From contig DASVRW010000002.1 in assembly GCA_036388415.1 (NCBI GenBank), positions 789,396-853,395 of the forward strand: 64,000 nucleotides of DNA, written 5' to 3'. The number at the start of each line of letters is the position of its first letter. Within the stretch, counting starts at the first letter, position 1. The notes beneath the pieces are model-generated. The model was not told the origin of the DNA. It saw nothing but the letters and a program-made list of their open reading frames with translations, and did not search any database. A program made the position numbers and the translations under genes. The DNA is from Candidatus Saccharimonadales bacterium (GTDB lineage: Bacteria; Patescibacteriota; Saccharimonadia; Saccharimonadales; UBA4665). Of this stretch, positions 35,347-43,582 are shown piece by piece.

Positions 35347-36828
35347 CTAGACGCCAGGAACGACCGGGAAACCTTCTGCTTCGTGTTCCATTTCGTGGTC
35401 GAGCTCATCTTTGGTCAGTGTATGATTCTGCAGACCGATCAGGGCGATCACACTGGCAGCTATGGCCAGCAGCGAGGCGATCATGAAAGCACTGCGGAAT
35501 CCTTGGACGAGTGCACCATTCAGTGCAGCTGGATTACCTCCTGCGGCGGCCATAACACTGTTTGTTTTGGCAGTCGATATAGTGGTCAGCACAGCCAAGC
35601 CGATGGCACCGCCGATTTGCTGCGAAGTATTCAGCAGCCCAGAGACGAGGCCAGACTCTTTGGCTTCGACGCCGCTAGTTGCGGCCAGCGTCAGGGCGAC
35701 AAATGTGGCACCCATGCCAGACGCCATCATGGCGATACCAGGCAGGACATCTACTAAATAGTTGCCGCTAACAGGAATCCGGGCAAAATATGCCAGACCG
35801 GCGGCGGTCAATAATGGTGCGAAAATCAATATTTTCTTTGGTGATACCTGAGCAACCTTTTTGGAAGCAATAGTGGCAGTCAAGGCGATGAAGAAAGTGA
35901 ACGGCAGATTGTGCACACCAGTTTTAACGGGGGAGTATTCAAGAATCTGCTGCAAATAGAGCGACAAGTAGAAGAACACGCTGAACATTCCGGCTGTAAT
36001 AGGCAACTGCATCAGATTGCCGGCGGTAACATTGCGGTTCTTAAAAATCCGTAGCGGCATCAATGGATGCGCTACATGCAGCTCATTGATAATAAAACCG
36101 ACCAGCAGGGCTACGGCCAGAGCAATACCGCCAAGGGTTTCGATGCTTGCCCAGCCGTACTCTGTGGCTTTGACAAAAGAATACACCAGTACCATGAGAC
36201 CCGAGGTAACGAGTACCGCTCCTGGTAGATCAAGACTGCGGCTGCCGGCTGCCGGCGCGCTTTGTGGCAAGTTGCGCAAAGCCAGGAATACTAACACAGC
36301 TGCTACAGGTACATTGATAAAGAAAATCCAGCGCCAGTCGACAAACTGCGTCAGCACGCCGCCCAATAACAGACCAACGGCCCCACCACCGGCGGCAACT
36401 CCGCTCCAGACACCAAGCGCTTTGTTGCGTTCGGCGCCTTCAGCAAAAATGCTCAGCACCAGCGATAAGGCGGCTGGCGACAGGAGTGCTGCGCCCAGCC
36501 CCTGCAATCCACGGAAGGCAATAATTTGCGTTGGGTTTTGGGCAAAGCCTGCCAGCAATGATGCAATAGCGAATAAAATAATGCCGATCAGAAAGACCTT
36601 TCGGCGACCCATTAGATCCGACAAGCGTCCGCCGAGCAGCAAGAATCCGCCGAATAGTAATGTATAGGCCGTCACGATCCATTGCAGTTGTGCGGTACTG
36701 GTAAATACCAATGCCTTTTGTATGGATGGCAATGCAACATTCACGATAGTAGCATCCAGCACGACCATAAACTGGGCGCCAGCTAGGATGAGCAGGGCCA
36801 GTCCTTTGTTCTTTACGGTTTCAATCAT
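35347..36828 (-). CDS. MFS drug exporter, DHA2 (EmrB/QacA) family
   Basis: 493 aa with about 14 helices. VVLDATIVNVALPSIQ is motif D1 of DHA2 exporters; GGRLSDLMGRRKVFLIG is motif A; GLLLGGVLTQFVDWRWIFFINVPV is motif C. It likely exports toxic compounds by proton antiport. Divergent from a MarR regulator, with shared operator between. Confidence 0.93.
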   Translation of the reverse strand: MIETVKNKGLALLILAGAQFMVVLDATIVNVALPSIQKALVFTSTAQLQWIVTAYTLLFGGFLLLGGRLSDLMGRRKVFLIGIILFAIASLLAGFAQNPTQIIAFRGLQGLGAALLSPAALSLVLSIFAEGAERNKALGVWSGVAAGGGAVGLLLGGVLTQFVDWRWIFFINVPVAAVLVFLALRNLPQSAPAAGSRSLDLPGAVLVTSGLMVLVYSFVKATEYGWASIETLGGIALAVALLVGFIINELHVAHPLMPLRIFKNRNVTAGNLMQLPITAGMFSVFFYLSLYLQQILEYSPVKTGVHNLPFTFFIALTATIASKKVAQVSPKKILIFAPLLTAAGLAYFARIPVSGNYLVDVLPGIAMMASGMGATFVALTLAATSGVEAKESGLVSGLLNTSQQIGGAIGLAVLTTISTAKTNSVMAAAGGNPAALNGALVQGFRSAFMIASLLAIAASVIALIGLQNHTLTKDELDHEMEHEAEGFPVVPGV

Positions 36829-36871
36829 AATAGGTCCTTGTTTTAACGTATATTACTTTTTAGTATAAATA

Positions 36872-36910
36872 TATACTTGAACTTGTCAACTATTTAGTTC
36901 TTCAAGTATA
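36872..36910. promoter_or_regulatory. MarR operator in divergent promoter region
   Basis: A 10-bp inverted repeat, TATACTTGAA (36872-36881) and TTCAAGTATA (36901-36910), spans both promoters: TTGACA-16-TATACT for the exporter on minus, and TATAAT (36907-36912) for the leaderless marR on plus. The layout predicts co-repression of both genes. Confidence 0.65.
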
Positions 36911-36919
36911 ATGACGTAT

Positions 36920-37339
36920 ATGGATATATCAAATTCGCCCCGTGATCTTAAAATCTGTTTAGAAATATTACAGCTTTGGAAAATTATGAAGTCAAACATT
37001 GAGCACTTCGCTACAGTCCGCGACCTTACCTTGCAGCAGATAATGATGCTCTATCACCTGTACGGTGAAGATCAGATCCTTATGGGGACGCTTGCCAAGC
37101 AAATGCACTGCGACGCATCGAATGTGACTGGCCTTGCCGAACGGCTGCAATTGCTCGGCCTTATAAGCCGCCGTGAGATGCCCGAAGACCGCCGCGCCAA
37201 ACAACTTGCGATCACAAAAGCCGGCAGGGAACTGATCGAAACTCTCCTGCCCTGCCTACCGAATGGCATTGGGCTGGAGCGGCTGAGCACTGCAGAAAAT
37301 ACTGAATTGTCGCGGCTACTTGGAAAATTAGGTGCATAA
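36920..37339 (+). CDS. MarR-family transcriptional regulator
   Basis: 139 aa from the ATG 7 bases after TATAAT. Winged helix: LTLQQIMMLYHLYGE, LAKQMHCDASNVTGLAERLQLLGLISRREMPEDRRAKQLAITKAG. Expected to repress the divergent MFS exporter and itself until a ligand binds. The bases up to 37445 hold no recognisable gene. Confidence 0.92.
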   Translation: MDISNSPRDLKICLEILQLWKIMKSNIEHFATVRDLTLQQIMMLYHLYGEDQILMGTLAKQMHCDASNVTGLAERLQLLGLISRREMPEDRRAKQLAITKAGRELIETLLPCLPNGIGLERLSTAENTELSRLLGKLGA

Positions 37340-37445
37340 ACATACAAACGGCATTACATTTGCCCATCTTCAAACTTATAGCATTAGACCAAAGAGCGTA
37401 CTTAGCCGCCCTGAGGAAATCAACGGCGTATTAGCTAGGCTTGAT

Positions 37446-37952
37446 TCAAGTATTTGATTTTTGACTCGCATCAATGAGTGTATCCAACTGATTCCACGTG
37501 TCCTTGACACCCTCCAGCATGCCCATTTCGACTAATTTCTGGACTTCTTCGGCCGTCTGATAGGTACTGATTGAGCTCAGTGTCGTTTTGCCGTCAGTTT
37601 CGTCAAAGGTAAACGTGGCTTCGCCCTCGGGGAGCTTCGAGTCGACTGTTCCCTGCTCATCAGAAAACACGTCAACAAAACTTAGACTATTTGGCTCATC
37701 AATTGTCTTAAATGTAGCCTTTCCCCAGGCTTTGGTGTCGTCCGGACCGGTCATGTAGTAGTGCCAAACGCCGCCTTCGGTAAAGTCAAAAGCCGCGATC
37801 GTAGCCGGCCATTCCGCCGGCCCCCACCATTTTGCCAGCTGCTCAGGGTTTTTGAACATTGAAAATACCAACTCTTTGGGAGCGTCATACGTCCGTGACA
37901 GTGTTATTTTGTTATCAACAACTGCAACCTGCATAGGTGTTTGATCTGACAT
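37446..37952 (-). CDS. SRPBCC/AHSA1-like domain protein
   Basis: 168 aa from the ATG preceded by AAAGGAG; an earlier ATG at 38030 lacks a site. ITLSRTYDAPKELVFSMFKNPEQLAKWWGPAEWP is the typical opening of activator-of-Hsp90-like (AHSA1) START-fold proteins. It likely binds a hydrophobic ligand. Function unknown. Confidence 0.88.
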   Translation of the reverse strand: MSDQTPMQVAVVDNKITLSRTYDAPKELVFSMFKNPEQLAKWWGPAEWPATIAAFDFTEGGVWHYYMTGPDDTKAWGKATFKTIDEPNSLSFVDVFSDEQGTVDSKLPEGEATFTFDETDGKTTLSSISTYQTAEEVQKLVEMGMLEGVKDTWNQLDTLIDASQKSNT

Positions 37953-38095
37953 CGCTTTCTCCTTTGTTAATGGGGCGTCGTGGGCGTATAGGTATGGTAT
38001 AAAGTCCTGGCATTTTTGTCTATGCAGCAAGCATTCTTTCTGGCACTTAAAGCTGTCGACAACAAAGTGTTATAATATATCTATACCATAAATAC

Positions 38096-38124
38096 TTGAC
38101 TTAGCAATATATATATGATAATGT
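38096..38124 (+). promoter_or_regulatory. Promoter of secreted-protein gene
   Basis: TTGACT (38096-38101), 17-base spacer, TAATGT (38119-38124), about 35 bases ahead of the ATG at 38159. Unlike most neighbours this gene has a leader and ribosome site. Confidence 0.55.
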
Positions 38125-38158
38125 TTCTGTAAATTATCAAGTTTGTGTGGAGAACATT

Positions 38159-38938
38159 ATGAATAAGAATATTAAAAACGTCGCTGTAAGCGTCAGTATA
38201 CTAGCCGTTACAGTTGCCACGGGCGGGTTGCTGGTTGCCTATTCGTCAAACCAACCATCAAATGAGACTGTATCTCCTAAAACTAGCCCGGTAAGTACCT
38301 CTGATACATCGGTAAAAACGGATAAAATCACTGCTGACAACCTGACCAATACTACTTCGGCTCCTGCGGATAATTTTACAGGTAGTGTCCCCGCTGATGA
38401 GCGGGTTGCCGCTACTAAGAAGCGACCGGCCAATGTTGTGCAGGCAAACATTGCCGTAGCGACACCTACGGCTACCGGTGCACCGGTAGCTGAACAGACT
38501 ACCACCCCAGTACCATCACCTGCACCAACACCAATCGTCAGTGAACCAGTTGTACCCGCCAAGCCAGTTGAGCCAACGCCACGGCCAACATTTCAGGTGG
38601 TGTTACGTGAGCACGAAGCTTATGTTAATGACCTTCGCTATATAGACGCGAAGCAGCTGATCATTCCGTTTGATATCGTGACGGACGAAGGCTATGTCTA
38701 CCCAGCAAACGAATACGGAGGCATGGGATGCAGGATTATAGCTGCACCGACTATCGACCATGGCGTACTGTGCGACGCTCACCAAAAAGAATCCGGCTAT
38801 GGATCATTAGTAATTCAGTATGGCAGCAGTTCTATCGCTGGCACCTACAGTGCACAACTCGTTTACAATGACGGCGTGACTGAGCGTACCGCTATATTTG
38901 ATTTCGAAATTGCTGACTACAGCCCTGTTGAAATCTAG
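38159..38938 (+). CDS. Secreted Thr/Pro-rich protein
   Basis: 259 aa from ATG 38159 with GGAGA upstream; a GTG four codons earlier is less likely. A signal helix (VAVSVSILAVTVATGGLLVAY) precedes a Thr/Ser/Pro-rich stalk (about 30-145) and a compact beta domain of about 110 residues with two cysteines (GCRIIAAP, VLCDAHQ) that could form a disulfide. No sorting motif. Probably surface-exposed; function unknown. Confidence 0.75.
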   Translation: MNKNIKNVAVSVSILAVTVATGGLLVAYSSNQPSNETVSPKTSPVSTSDTSVKTDKITADNLTNTTSAPADNFTGSVPADERVAATKKRPANVVQANIAVATPTATGAPVAEQTTTPVPSPAPTPIVSEPVVPAKPVEPTPRPTFQVVLREHEAYVNDLRYIDAKQLIIPFDIVTDEGYVYPANEYGGMGCRIIAAPTIDHGVLCDAHQKESGYGSLVIQYGSSSIAGTYSAQLVYNDGVTERTAIFDFEIADYSPVEI

Positions 38939-39043
38939 CAGCTGACAAACAGCCACTATACACCTCGGCATGAACCGAACGGCGCATCGGCTCAAAATAA
39001 TAGAAATAAAATATAATTTTGATGACGGTTAGAGCTGATAGCT

Positions 39044-39505
39044 TTAATTAGTAAGGTTATTGAAGAGTTTGGTTGCTCCGGCAGCGACGTCAGAAGCCAA
39101 ATCTAACTTAGTCAGAAATGCCGGCAGAACGATATTGACAGACGGGTCTATAAAATCAATTTCAGCGATTTCGATGGCACCGTGAGTAGTCGATTCGAGA
39201 TTTATATGTTCGTAGTCATCACTGTTTGCGATGTGGAAGAAAAATTCAAGATGTTCCCAGTCATTATGCTGAAATTGTTGAACATAAAGCAGATTGCCAA
39301 CTGTGGGCCTTACACCTGTCTCTTCGATAAGTTCGCGCTCCAAAGCCGGAATAAGCGGTTCGCCGACATCAACTCCGCCGCCTGGTGTACACCAGTAATC
39401 TAGGCCGTCGTCAGTTGACCTGCCTTTATATTTTTTGAGCCTAACACCAAGCATCTTACCGTTTTTCAATATTAAACCTCGGACAGCGATTCGACGATTT
39501 TGCAT
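39044..39505 (-). CDS. Nudix hydrolase
   Basis: 153 aa. GGGVDVGEPLIPALERELIEETGV is the Nudix box (GX5EX7REUXEEXGU), which hydrolyses nucleoside diphosphate linkages. Start lies 7 bases after TACACT on the minus strand. Substrate unknown. Confidence 0.93.
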   Translation of the reverse strand: MQNRRIAVRGLILKNGKMLGVRLKKYKGRSTDDGLDYWCTPGGGVDVGEPLIPALERELIEETGVRPTVGNLLYVQQFQHNDWEHLEFFFHIANSDDYEHINLESTTHGAIEIAEIDFIDPSVNIVLPAFLTKLDLASDVAAGATKLFNNLTN

Positions 39506-39768
39506 GACTTGTAGTGTATCAGAACCAGCATACTATTTCTAGCGTGCTCTGGCGTCTGCACTTCATTCCAGCATAGGCTTAAGGCCGACGCCAAATCTCA
39601 TAGTGAAATTCCTGTTTATTACTATTACTTGTTAAAATATAGTTGTTTTAATTACATTAGTCTTTACATAAAGTACCACGTGTTGTACTATCAAAATGGG
39701 TAGTAAGAGATTCGGCTACTTCGTTTGTAATATGAATCAACGCCGGTCTCGCTTTTCTCCCGATTATG
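39506..39768. other. Intergenic region upstream of Y RNA
   Basis: No protein-coding frame is convincing here. It holds the divergent -10 of the Nudix gene, an AT-rich stretch around 39620-39660, and an imperfect palindrome AGTACCACGTGTTGTACT at 39672-39689 that could be an operator for the Ro60 operon. A promoter for the Y RNA must lie here, with TTATGT near 39764 as a weak -10 candidate. Confidence 0.4.
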
Positions 39769-39905
39769 TTCGTTCACAATAGTAGGACACAGTAATGCGA
39801 GAACTTCATCGTCTCTGGTTTACGGTGCCGGCTGACCCCGGCATACCTAGGTTCGAACCCTAGTTTTGTTCTCGCAAGTTTTCTTGTCTTACTATTGTCA
39901 ACGAA
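39769..39905 (+). ncRNA. yrlA: Bacterial Y RNA with tRNA-like module (YrlA type)
   Basis: The two ends pair in a long stem: 6 bp (39769-39774/39900-39905), one C-C mismatch, then 14 bp (39776-39789/39885-39898, one G-U). Inside is a tRNA-like fold: 8-bp acceptor-like stem GCGAGAAC/GTTCTCGC (39797-39804/39868-39875), D-like arm CGT/ACG with GG in the loop (39810-39824), a 6-bp anticodon-like arm TGCCGG/CCGGCA (39826-39843) and a perfect T arm CTAGG-TTCGAAC-CCTAG (39847-39863). It sits 45 bases before the Ro60 gene. Known Y RNAs bind Ro through the end stem and can tether a nuclease through the other module. The Ro-binding consensus itself cannot be confirmed by eye. Confidence 0.85.
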
Positions 39906-39950
39906 ATCAGGAACCTACCCGCTTACTAATTACTCACTCAGGAGGAGCAA

Positions 39951-41396
39951 ATGGCTCTTTTTAACACAACAAATAAACCTAGTACCGTCACAAATTTGGC
40001 GGGCGGAAATGCATACGAGCAATCCCCTGAAAACGCCTTAGTTTCTTTGCTGCTTACCAATTTTCTACGTAATCAAACTTATCGTTCAGGTAGCGATGCC
40101 TTAAGCTCGTTACAGGAGCTTATATCTAAAGTTGACCCGTTATTTGCGGCTAAGGCCGGCATCTACGCTCGTCATGAGTATGGCATGCGTTCTGTTAGTC
40201 ACGTACTCGCCGGTGAGCTTGCGCATAGCGTCAAGGGCGAAGCATGGACTAGACATTTTTATGAAAAGGTTGTTCGCCGTCCTGATGACATTACAGAAAT
40301 TGTAGCCTATTACCTTCAGGAATATGGCAAGCCTTTGCCGAACTCTCTCAAGCAAGGACTAGCTAAGTCATTTGACAAATTTGATACCTACCAGCTGGCT
40401 AAATATCGTAGCAAGACAAATAAAATATCACTTGTTGATGTCGTAAATCTGGTGCACCCACGTCCAAGCGAAAAAAATGGTGATGCGTTAAAAGCCCTGG
40501 TCAGTGGAGAGCTTCGATCAGAGAATACATGGGAAAGCCGTATTTCAGCAGCCGGACAGAGTACTGCTCAACGCGGCCTGGTCTGGAAAGATTTACTTGA
40601 AACGAACAAACTCGGTTACTTCGCTTTGCTCCGCAACTTACGCAACATCATGACAGATGCTCCCGGCTCAGTTGCACTCGCATGCGAGCAGCTTGTCGAC
40701 GAAAACAGGATCAAGAAGTCTTTGGTTCTACCATTCCGCTTCACGACAGCTTTGAAGGAAATTGGCCAGATTCCAGAATCTCGAGAAGTCGTCTCGGCGC
40801 TGTCAAAAGCTATTGATATTTCTGCGCAGAATTGTCCACAATTTGACGGTAGCACGCTAATCGCTGTCGATACCTCAGGCTCAATGAGTGGCCGTCCTTC
40901 CGAAATTGCTACTCTATTTGCTGCAATGCTCTACAAGAAAAACAGCGGGGCTGACTTGCTCCTATTTGATACGCAGGCGCATCCGATTACACCCAATCCA
41001 AATGATTCGATCATATCCATAGCACAATCTATGCCATTCCATGGCGGCGGTACTGACTTCAATATCATCTTCAATTATGCTCACAAAGCGTACGATCGAA
41101 TTATAATTCTATCTGATATGCAGGCGTGGTCGGATGAAGGTATGGATGGCTGGATGATATACAACGGCTCGCACGGACATAATGGCGACCCCAAAGCCGC
41201 ACTAGCTGACTATCGTAAGCGCACCGGCGCTAACCCAAAGCTATATTCGTTCGACCTTCAGGGATATGGCTCCATCGCTTTTCCAGAAAAGAACGTTTAC
41301 AGTCTGGCTGGTTTCTCTGACAAGGTACTCGACCTCATGGGTGCGCTCGAATCAGGCGAAAGTTTAGTCGATAGTATTAATAAGGTTGAACTATAG
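39951..41396 (+). CDS. rsr: Ro60-like RNA-binding protein (Rsr; TROVE plus vWA)
   Basis: 481 aa, ribosome site GGAGGAG 4 bases before the ATG. Residues 15-285 form the TROVE HEAT-like ring, including AGIYARHEYGMRSVSHVLAGELAH. From about 300 a vWA domain follows with an intact MIDAS: IAVDTSGSMSG, FHGGGTDFN and IILSDMQAW. In other bacteria the ring holds Y RNA on its rim and misfolded RNA in its hole, aiding RNA decay with PNPase. Directly upstream lies its Y RNA, downstream RtcB. Confidence 0.95.
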   Translation: MALFNTTNKPSTVTNLAGGNAYEQSPENALVSLLLTNFLRNQTYRSGSDALSSLQELISKVDPLFAAKAGIYARHEYGMRSVSHVLAGELAHSVKGEAWTRHFYEKVVRRPDDITEIVAYYLQEYGKPLPNSLKQGLAKSFDKFDTYQLAKYRSKTNKISLVDVVNLVHPRPSEKNGDALKALVSGELRSENTWESRISAAGQSTAQRGLVWKDLLETNKLGYFALLRNLRNIMTDAPGSVALACEQLVDENRIKKSLVLPFRFTTALKEIGQIPESREVVSALSKAIDISAQNCPQFDGSTLIAVDTSGSMSGRPSEIATLFAAMLYKKNSGADLLLFDTQAHPITPNPNDSIISIAQSMPFHGGGTDFNIIFNYAHKAYDRIIILSDMQAWSDEGMDGWMIYNGSHGHNGDPKAALADYRKRTGANPKLYSFDLQGYGSIAFPEKNVYSLAGFSDKVLDLMGALESGESLVDSINKVEL

Positions 41397-41412
41397 TCGG
41401 GCGTACCCAGCT

Positions 41413-41646
41413 ATGAAGCGTGTTACCTTCTATTTAGACGACGACGAATATCGTAGCCTCAAGATAGTACTGGCAATACACGGCATGAGTGCCAGCGAAT
41501 GGTTGCGCCACCAGATGGCCCAGTACGTAAAAGGCGCCATGCCAAACGTACCGCTGAATGAACTAAAGAATTATCCTCGGGCACCTAAGCGCGAAATACA
41601 ACATCCAAAACCAGATAACTTCAATGAAGATATCGATTTACAATAG
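41413..41646 (+). CDS. Ribbon-helix-helix protein between rsr and rtcB
   Basis: 77 aa from ATG 41413; an overlapping start at 41386 is possible. MKRVTFYLDDDEYRSLKIVLAIHGMSASEWLRHQM is a ribbon-helix-helix pattern (strand then two helices). A basic Pro-rich tail follows (NYPRAPKREIQHPKPDN). It could autoregulate the operon or bind RNA. Its place inside an Ro-RtcB operon is not something I know from other bacteria. Confidence 0.75.
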   Translation: MKRVTFYLDDDEYRSLKIVLAIHGMSASEWLRHQMAQYVKGAMPNVPLNELKNYPRAPKREIQHPKPDNFNEDIDLQ

Positions 41647-41665
41647 AATATAAGGACATTCCACT

Positions 41666-42838
41666 ATGCAGAAAATTACTAAAAAATTATACAATTGGGC
41701 ATCAATCTTAGACGACAATGCCAAAGAGCAGACTCTCCGGACATCGGCGATGCCCTTTGTTTTACCACATCTCGCTTTAATGCCTGATGCGCATATGGGA
41801 GCTGGCGCAACTGTTGGTTCAGTCATACCGACCGTCGGAGCTATTATGCCGGCAGCCGTTGGTGTGGATATCGGATGTGGCATGATAGCCGTAAAAACGC
41901 AGTTCAAAACCAGTGACCTTACAGATAAGGATCTGGGCGTCTTGAGGCACAGCATTGAGCGGTCAATACCGCTATCTGCCGGTAAGTTCAATCATAAATT
42001 GACTGATTCAGTGAAGCCACGGATTGCCGAACTTGAAAACATGGCTGGTGAGCGGAAATCGTTTTACGACAAATTAACTCGAACGAGCTGGGTATATCAA
42101 CTCGGTACGCTTGGTTCGGGTAATCACTTTATTGAAATCACTGTCGATCAAGACGAAACTATTTGGTTATTCCTGCACAGCGGCAGCCGCGGCATAGGTA
42201 ATTCCATAGCCATGCATCACATCAAGATTGCCCAGGAAAATATGAAAAAGTGGTACATCAAGCTTGAAGACGACGATTTAGCATACCTCGTAGAAAACAC
42301 ATCCGAGTTTGATCAGTATATTTTTGATCTCAATTGGGCACAGCATTTTGCTTTGCTGAACCGCGAAGAAATGATGGATAGAGTCATTAAAGATTTCGAG
42401 CATTTTATGGGCAATAAAGTCATAGAAAGTGAGCGCATCAACTGCCACCACAACTTCACTCAAAAAGAGAACCACATGGGTCGTAATGTCTGGCTTAGCC
42501 GCAAGGGCGCCATTCAGGCAGATAAAGGCCGCAAAGGCTTGATTCCCGGATCTATGGGTACAGCCAGCTACGTGGTCGAGGGCAAAGGCTATGCTCCATC
42601 CTATAACTCGGCTCCGCATGGTGCTGGTCGAGTATGGGCTCGCAAAGCAGCTTCCAGGCACTTCACGATCGACGACCTAGATAAAGCCATGGTCGGCATT
42701 GAATACAATCGTTCTGAAGCATTTTTGGACGAAATACCAGATGCCTACAAAGATATCGATGTCGTCATGCATGACGCCAATGATTTAGTTGAAATTAAAA
42801 ACACTTTTCATCAAATTGTAAACGTCAAAGGCGATTAG
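41666..42838 (+). CDS. rtcB: RNA ligase RtcB
   Basis: 390 aa. MPDAHMGAGATVGSVIPT, VGVDIGCGM (metal cysteine C71), LGTLGSGNHFIEI, HSGSRGIGN, INCHHNF and SAPHGAGRVWARK (guanylylated histidine) are all present. It joins RNA 2',3'-cyclic phosphate or 3'-phosphate ends to 5'-OH ends using GTP. With the Ro protein it suggests salvage of cleaved structured RNAs. No RtcA or archease seen in the window. Confidence 0.97.
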   Translation: MQKITKKLYNWASILDDNAKEQTLRTSAMPFVLPHLALMPDAHMGAGATVGSVIPTVGAIMPAAVGVDIGCGMIAVKTQFKTSDLTDKDLGVLRHSIERSIPLSAGKFNHKLTDSVKPRIAELENMAGERKSFYDKLTRTSWVYQLGTLGSGNHFIEITVDQDETIWLFLHSGSRGIGNSIAMHHIKIAQENMKKWYIKLEDDDLAYLVENTSEFDQYIFDLNWAQHFALLNREEMMDRVIKDFEHFMGNKVIESERINCHHNFTQKENHMGRNVWLSRKGAIQADKGRKGLIPGSMGTASYVVEGKGYAPSYNSAPHGAGRVWARKAASRHFTIDDLDKAMVGIEYNRSEAFLDEIPDAYKDIDVVMHDANDLVEIKNTFHQIVNVKGD

Positions 42839-42918
42839 AAAGTTATATCTAGTAAGGACCTCTTACGCCCCCGGCAGAATCACGGGCGCTGCAAATTGGC
42901 AACAAATTAATTCGATGG

Positions 42919-43575
42919 CTACAACTTATCCGCGAATACAACTAACCGTTCAGAATACTGATTCTCTGCTTCATCCCAATCGCCGACGCAGGTAATGAGA
43001 TTCAGATGTGAACCCTGCGCGCTATGGAACACTTCCTTCGGCTGGTCGTCCTTGCCATACCGCTTCGTATGTTGCACTTTAAATATTGCCGATAATCCAT
43101 TCGTGTCGACAGTCTCTATCGTATCTCCAGCCCGCAGTTCAGCTAATCTGGCAAAAACGCCCGGCTGGCCTTGCGGACCGTTCACATGTCCCGCCATAAC
43201 CGCACTACCCTTGTTGCCGGGCAATGGACCGAGTTTGTACCATCCCGTTTTAGCAATGTTCGATGGTGTAGCCATATTTCCGGTAGGCGTAACTCCGGAA
43301 TACTCAATCAGGCTATCCACATCGATACTCGGGACAATGAGGCGCGCAGGCAAACTAGGCACAGCGGGGGCAACCTGATCCTGATCGGGTTGCCCTACGG
43401 CCGCTTGCAGTACTAGTGGGGATGTAGGTTGGGGCGAGCTACGGATTTTACCCCACTGGATAAAAGCAAAGGCGCAACCTACAGTAAGCAAGAAGATGAG
43501 TCCACCGCTCAAGTAGAACCGGAGAACGTGCCGTTTACGCTGCCGGTTCTGTCTTTCTAGCTGCCTGCCGCTCAA
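42919..43575 (-). CDS. Sortase, probably class E/F
   Basis: 218 aa. A basic N-terminus and one membrane helix (about 22-40) precede a sortase barrel. SAVMAGHVNGP holds the catalytic histidine, NLITCVGDW the cysteine and QYSERLVV the arginine. It should cleave sorting signals and attach proteins at the cell surface. It lies 7 bases after the ice-binding protein gene, its likely substrate. Confidence 0.92.
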   Translation of the reverse strand: MSGRQLERQNRQRKRHVLRFYLSGGLIFLLTVGCAFAFIQWGKIRSSPQPTSPLVLQAAVGQPDQDQVAPAVPSLPARLIVPSIDVDSLIEYSGVTPTGNMATPSNIAKTGWYKLGPLPGNKGSAVMAGHVNGPQGQPGVFARLAELRAGDTIETVDTNGLSAIFKVQHTKRYGKDDQPKEVFHSAQGSHLNLITCVGDWDEAENQYSERLVVFADKL

Positions 43576-43582
43576 AGTTGTC

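Noticed and set aside
39797-39875. Ordinary tRNA gene reading of the Y RNA core
   Set aside because: The T arm is separated from the acceptor-like stem by four bases, the anticodon-like loop has six bases, no CCA or discriminator follows, and the acceptor stem is inside a longer helix.
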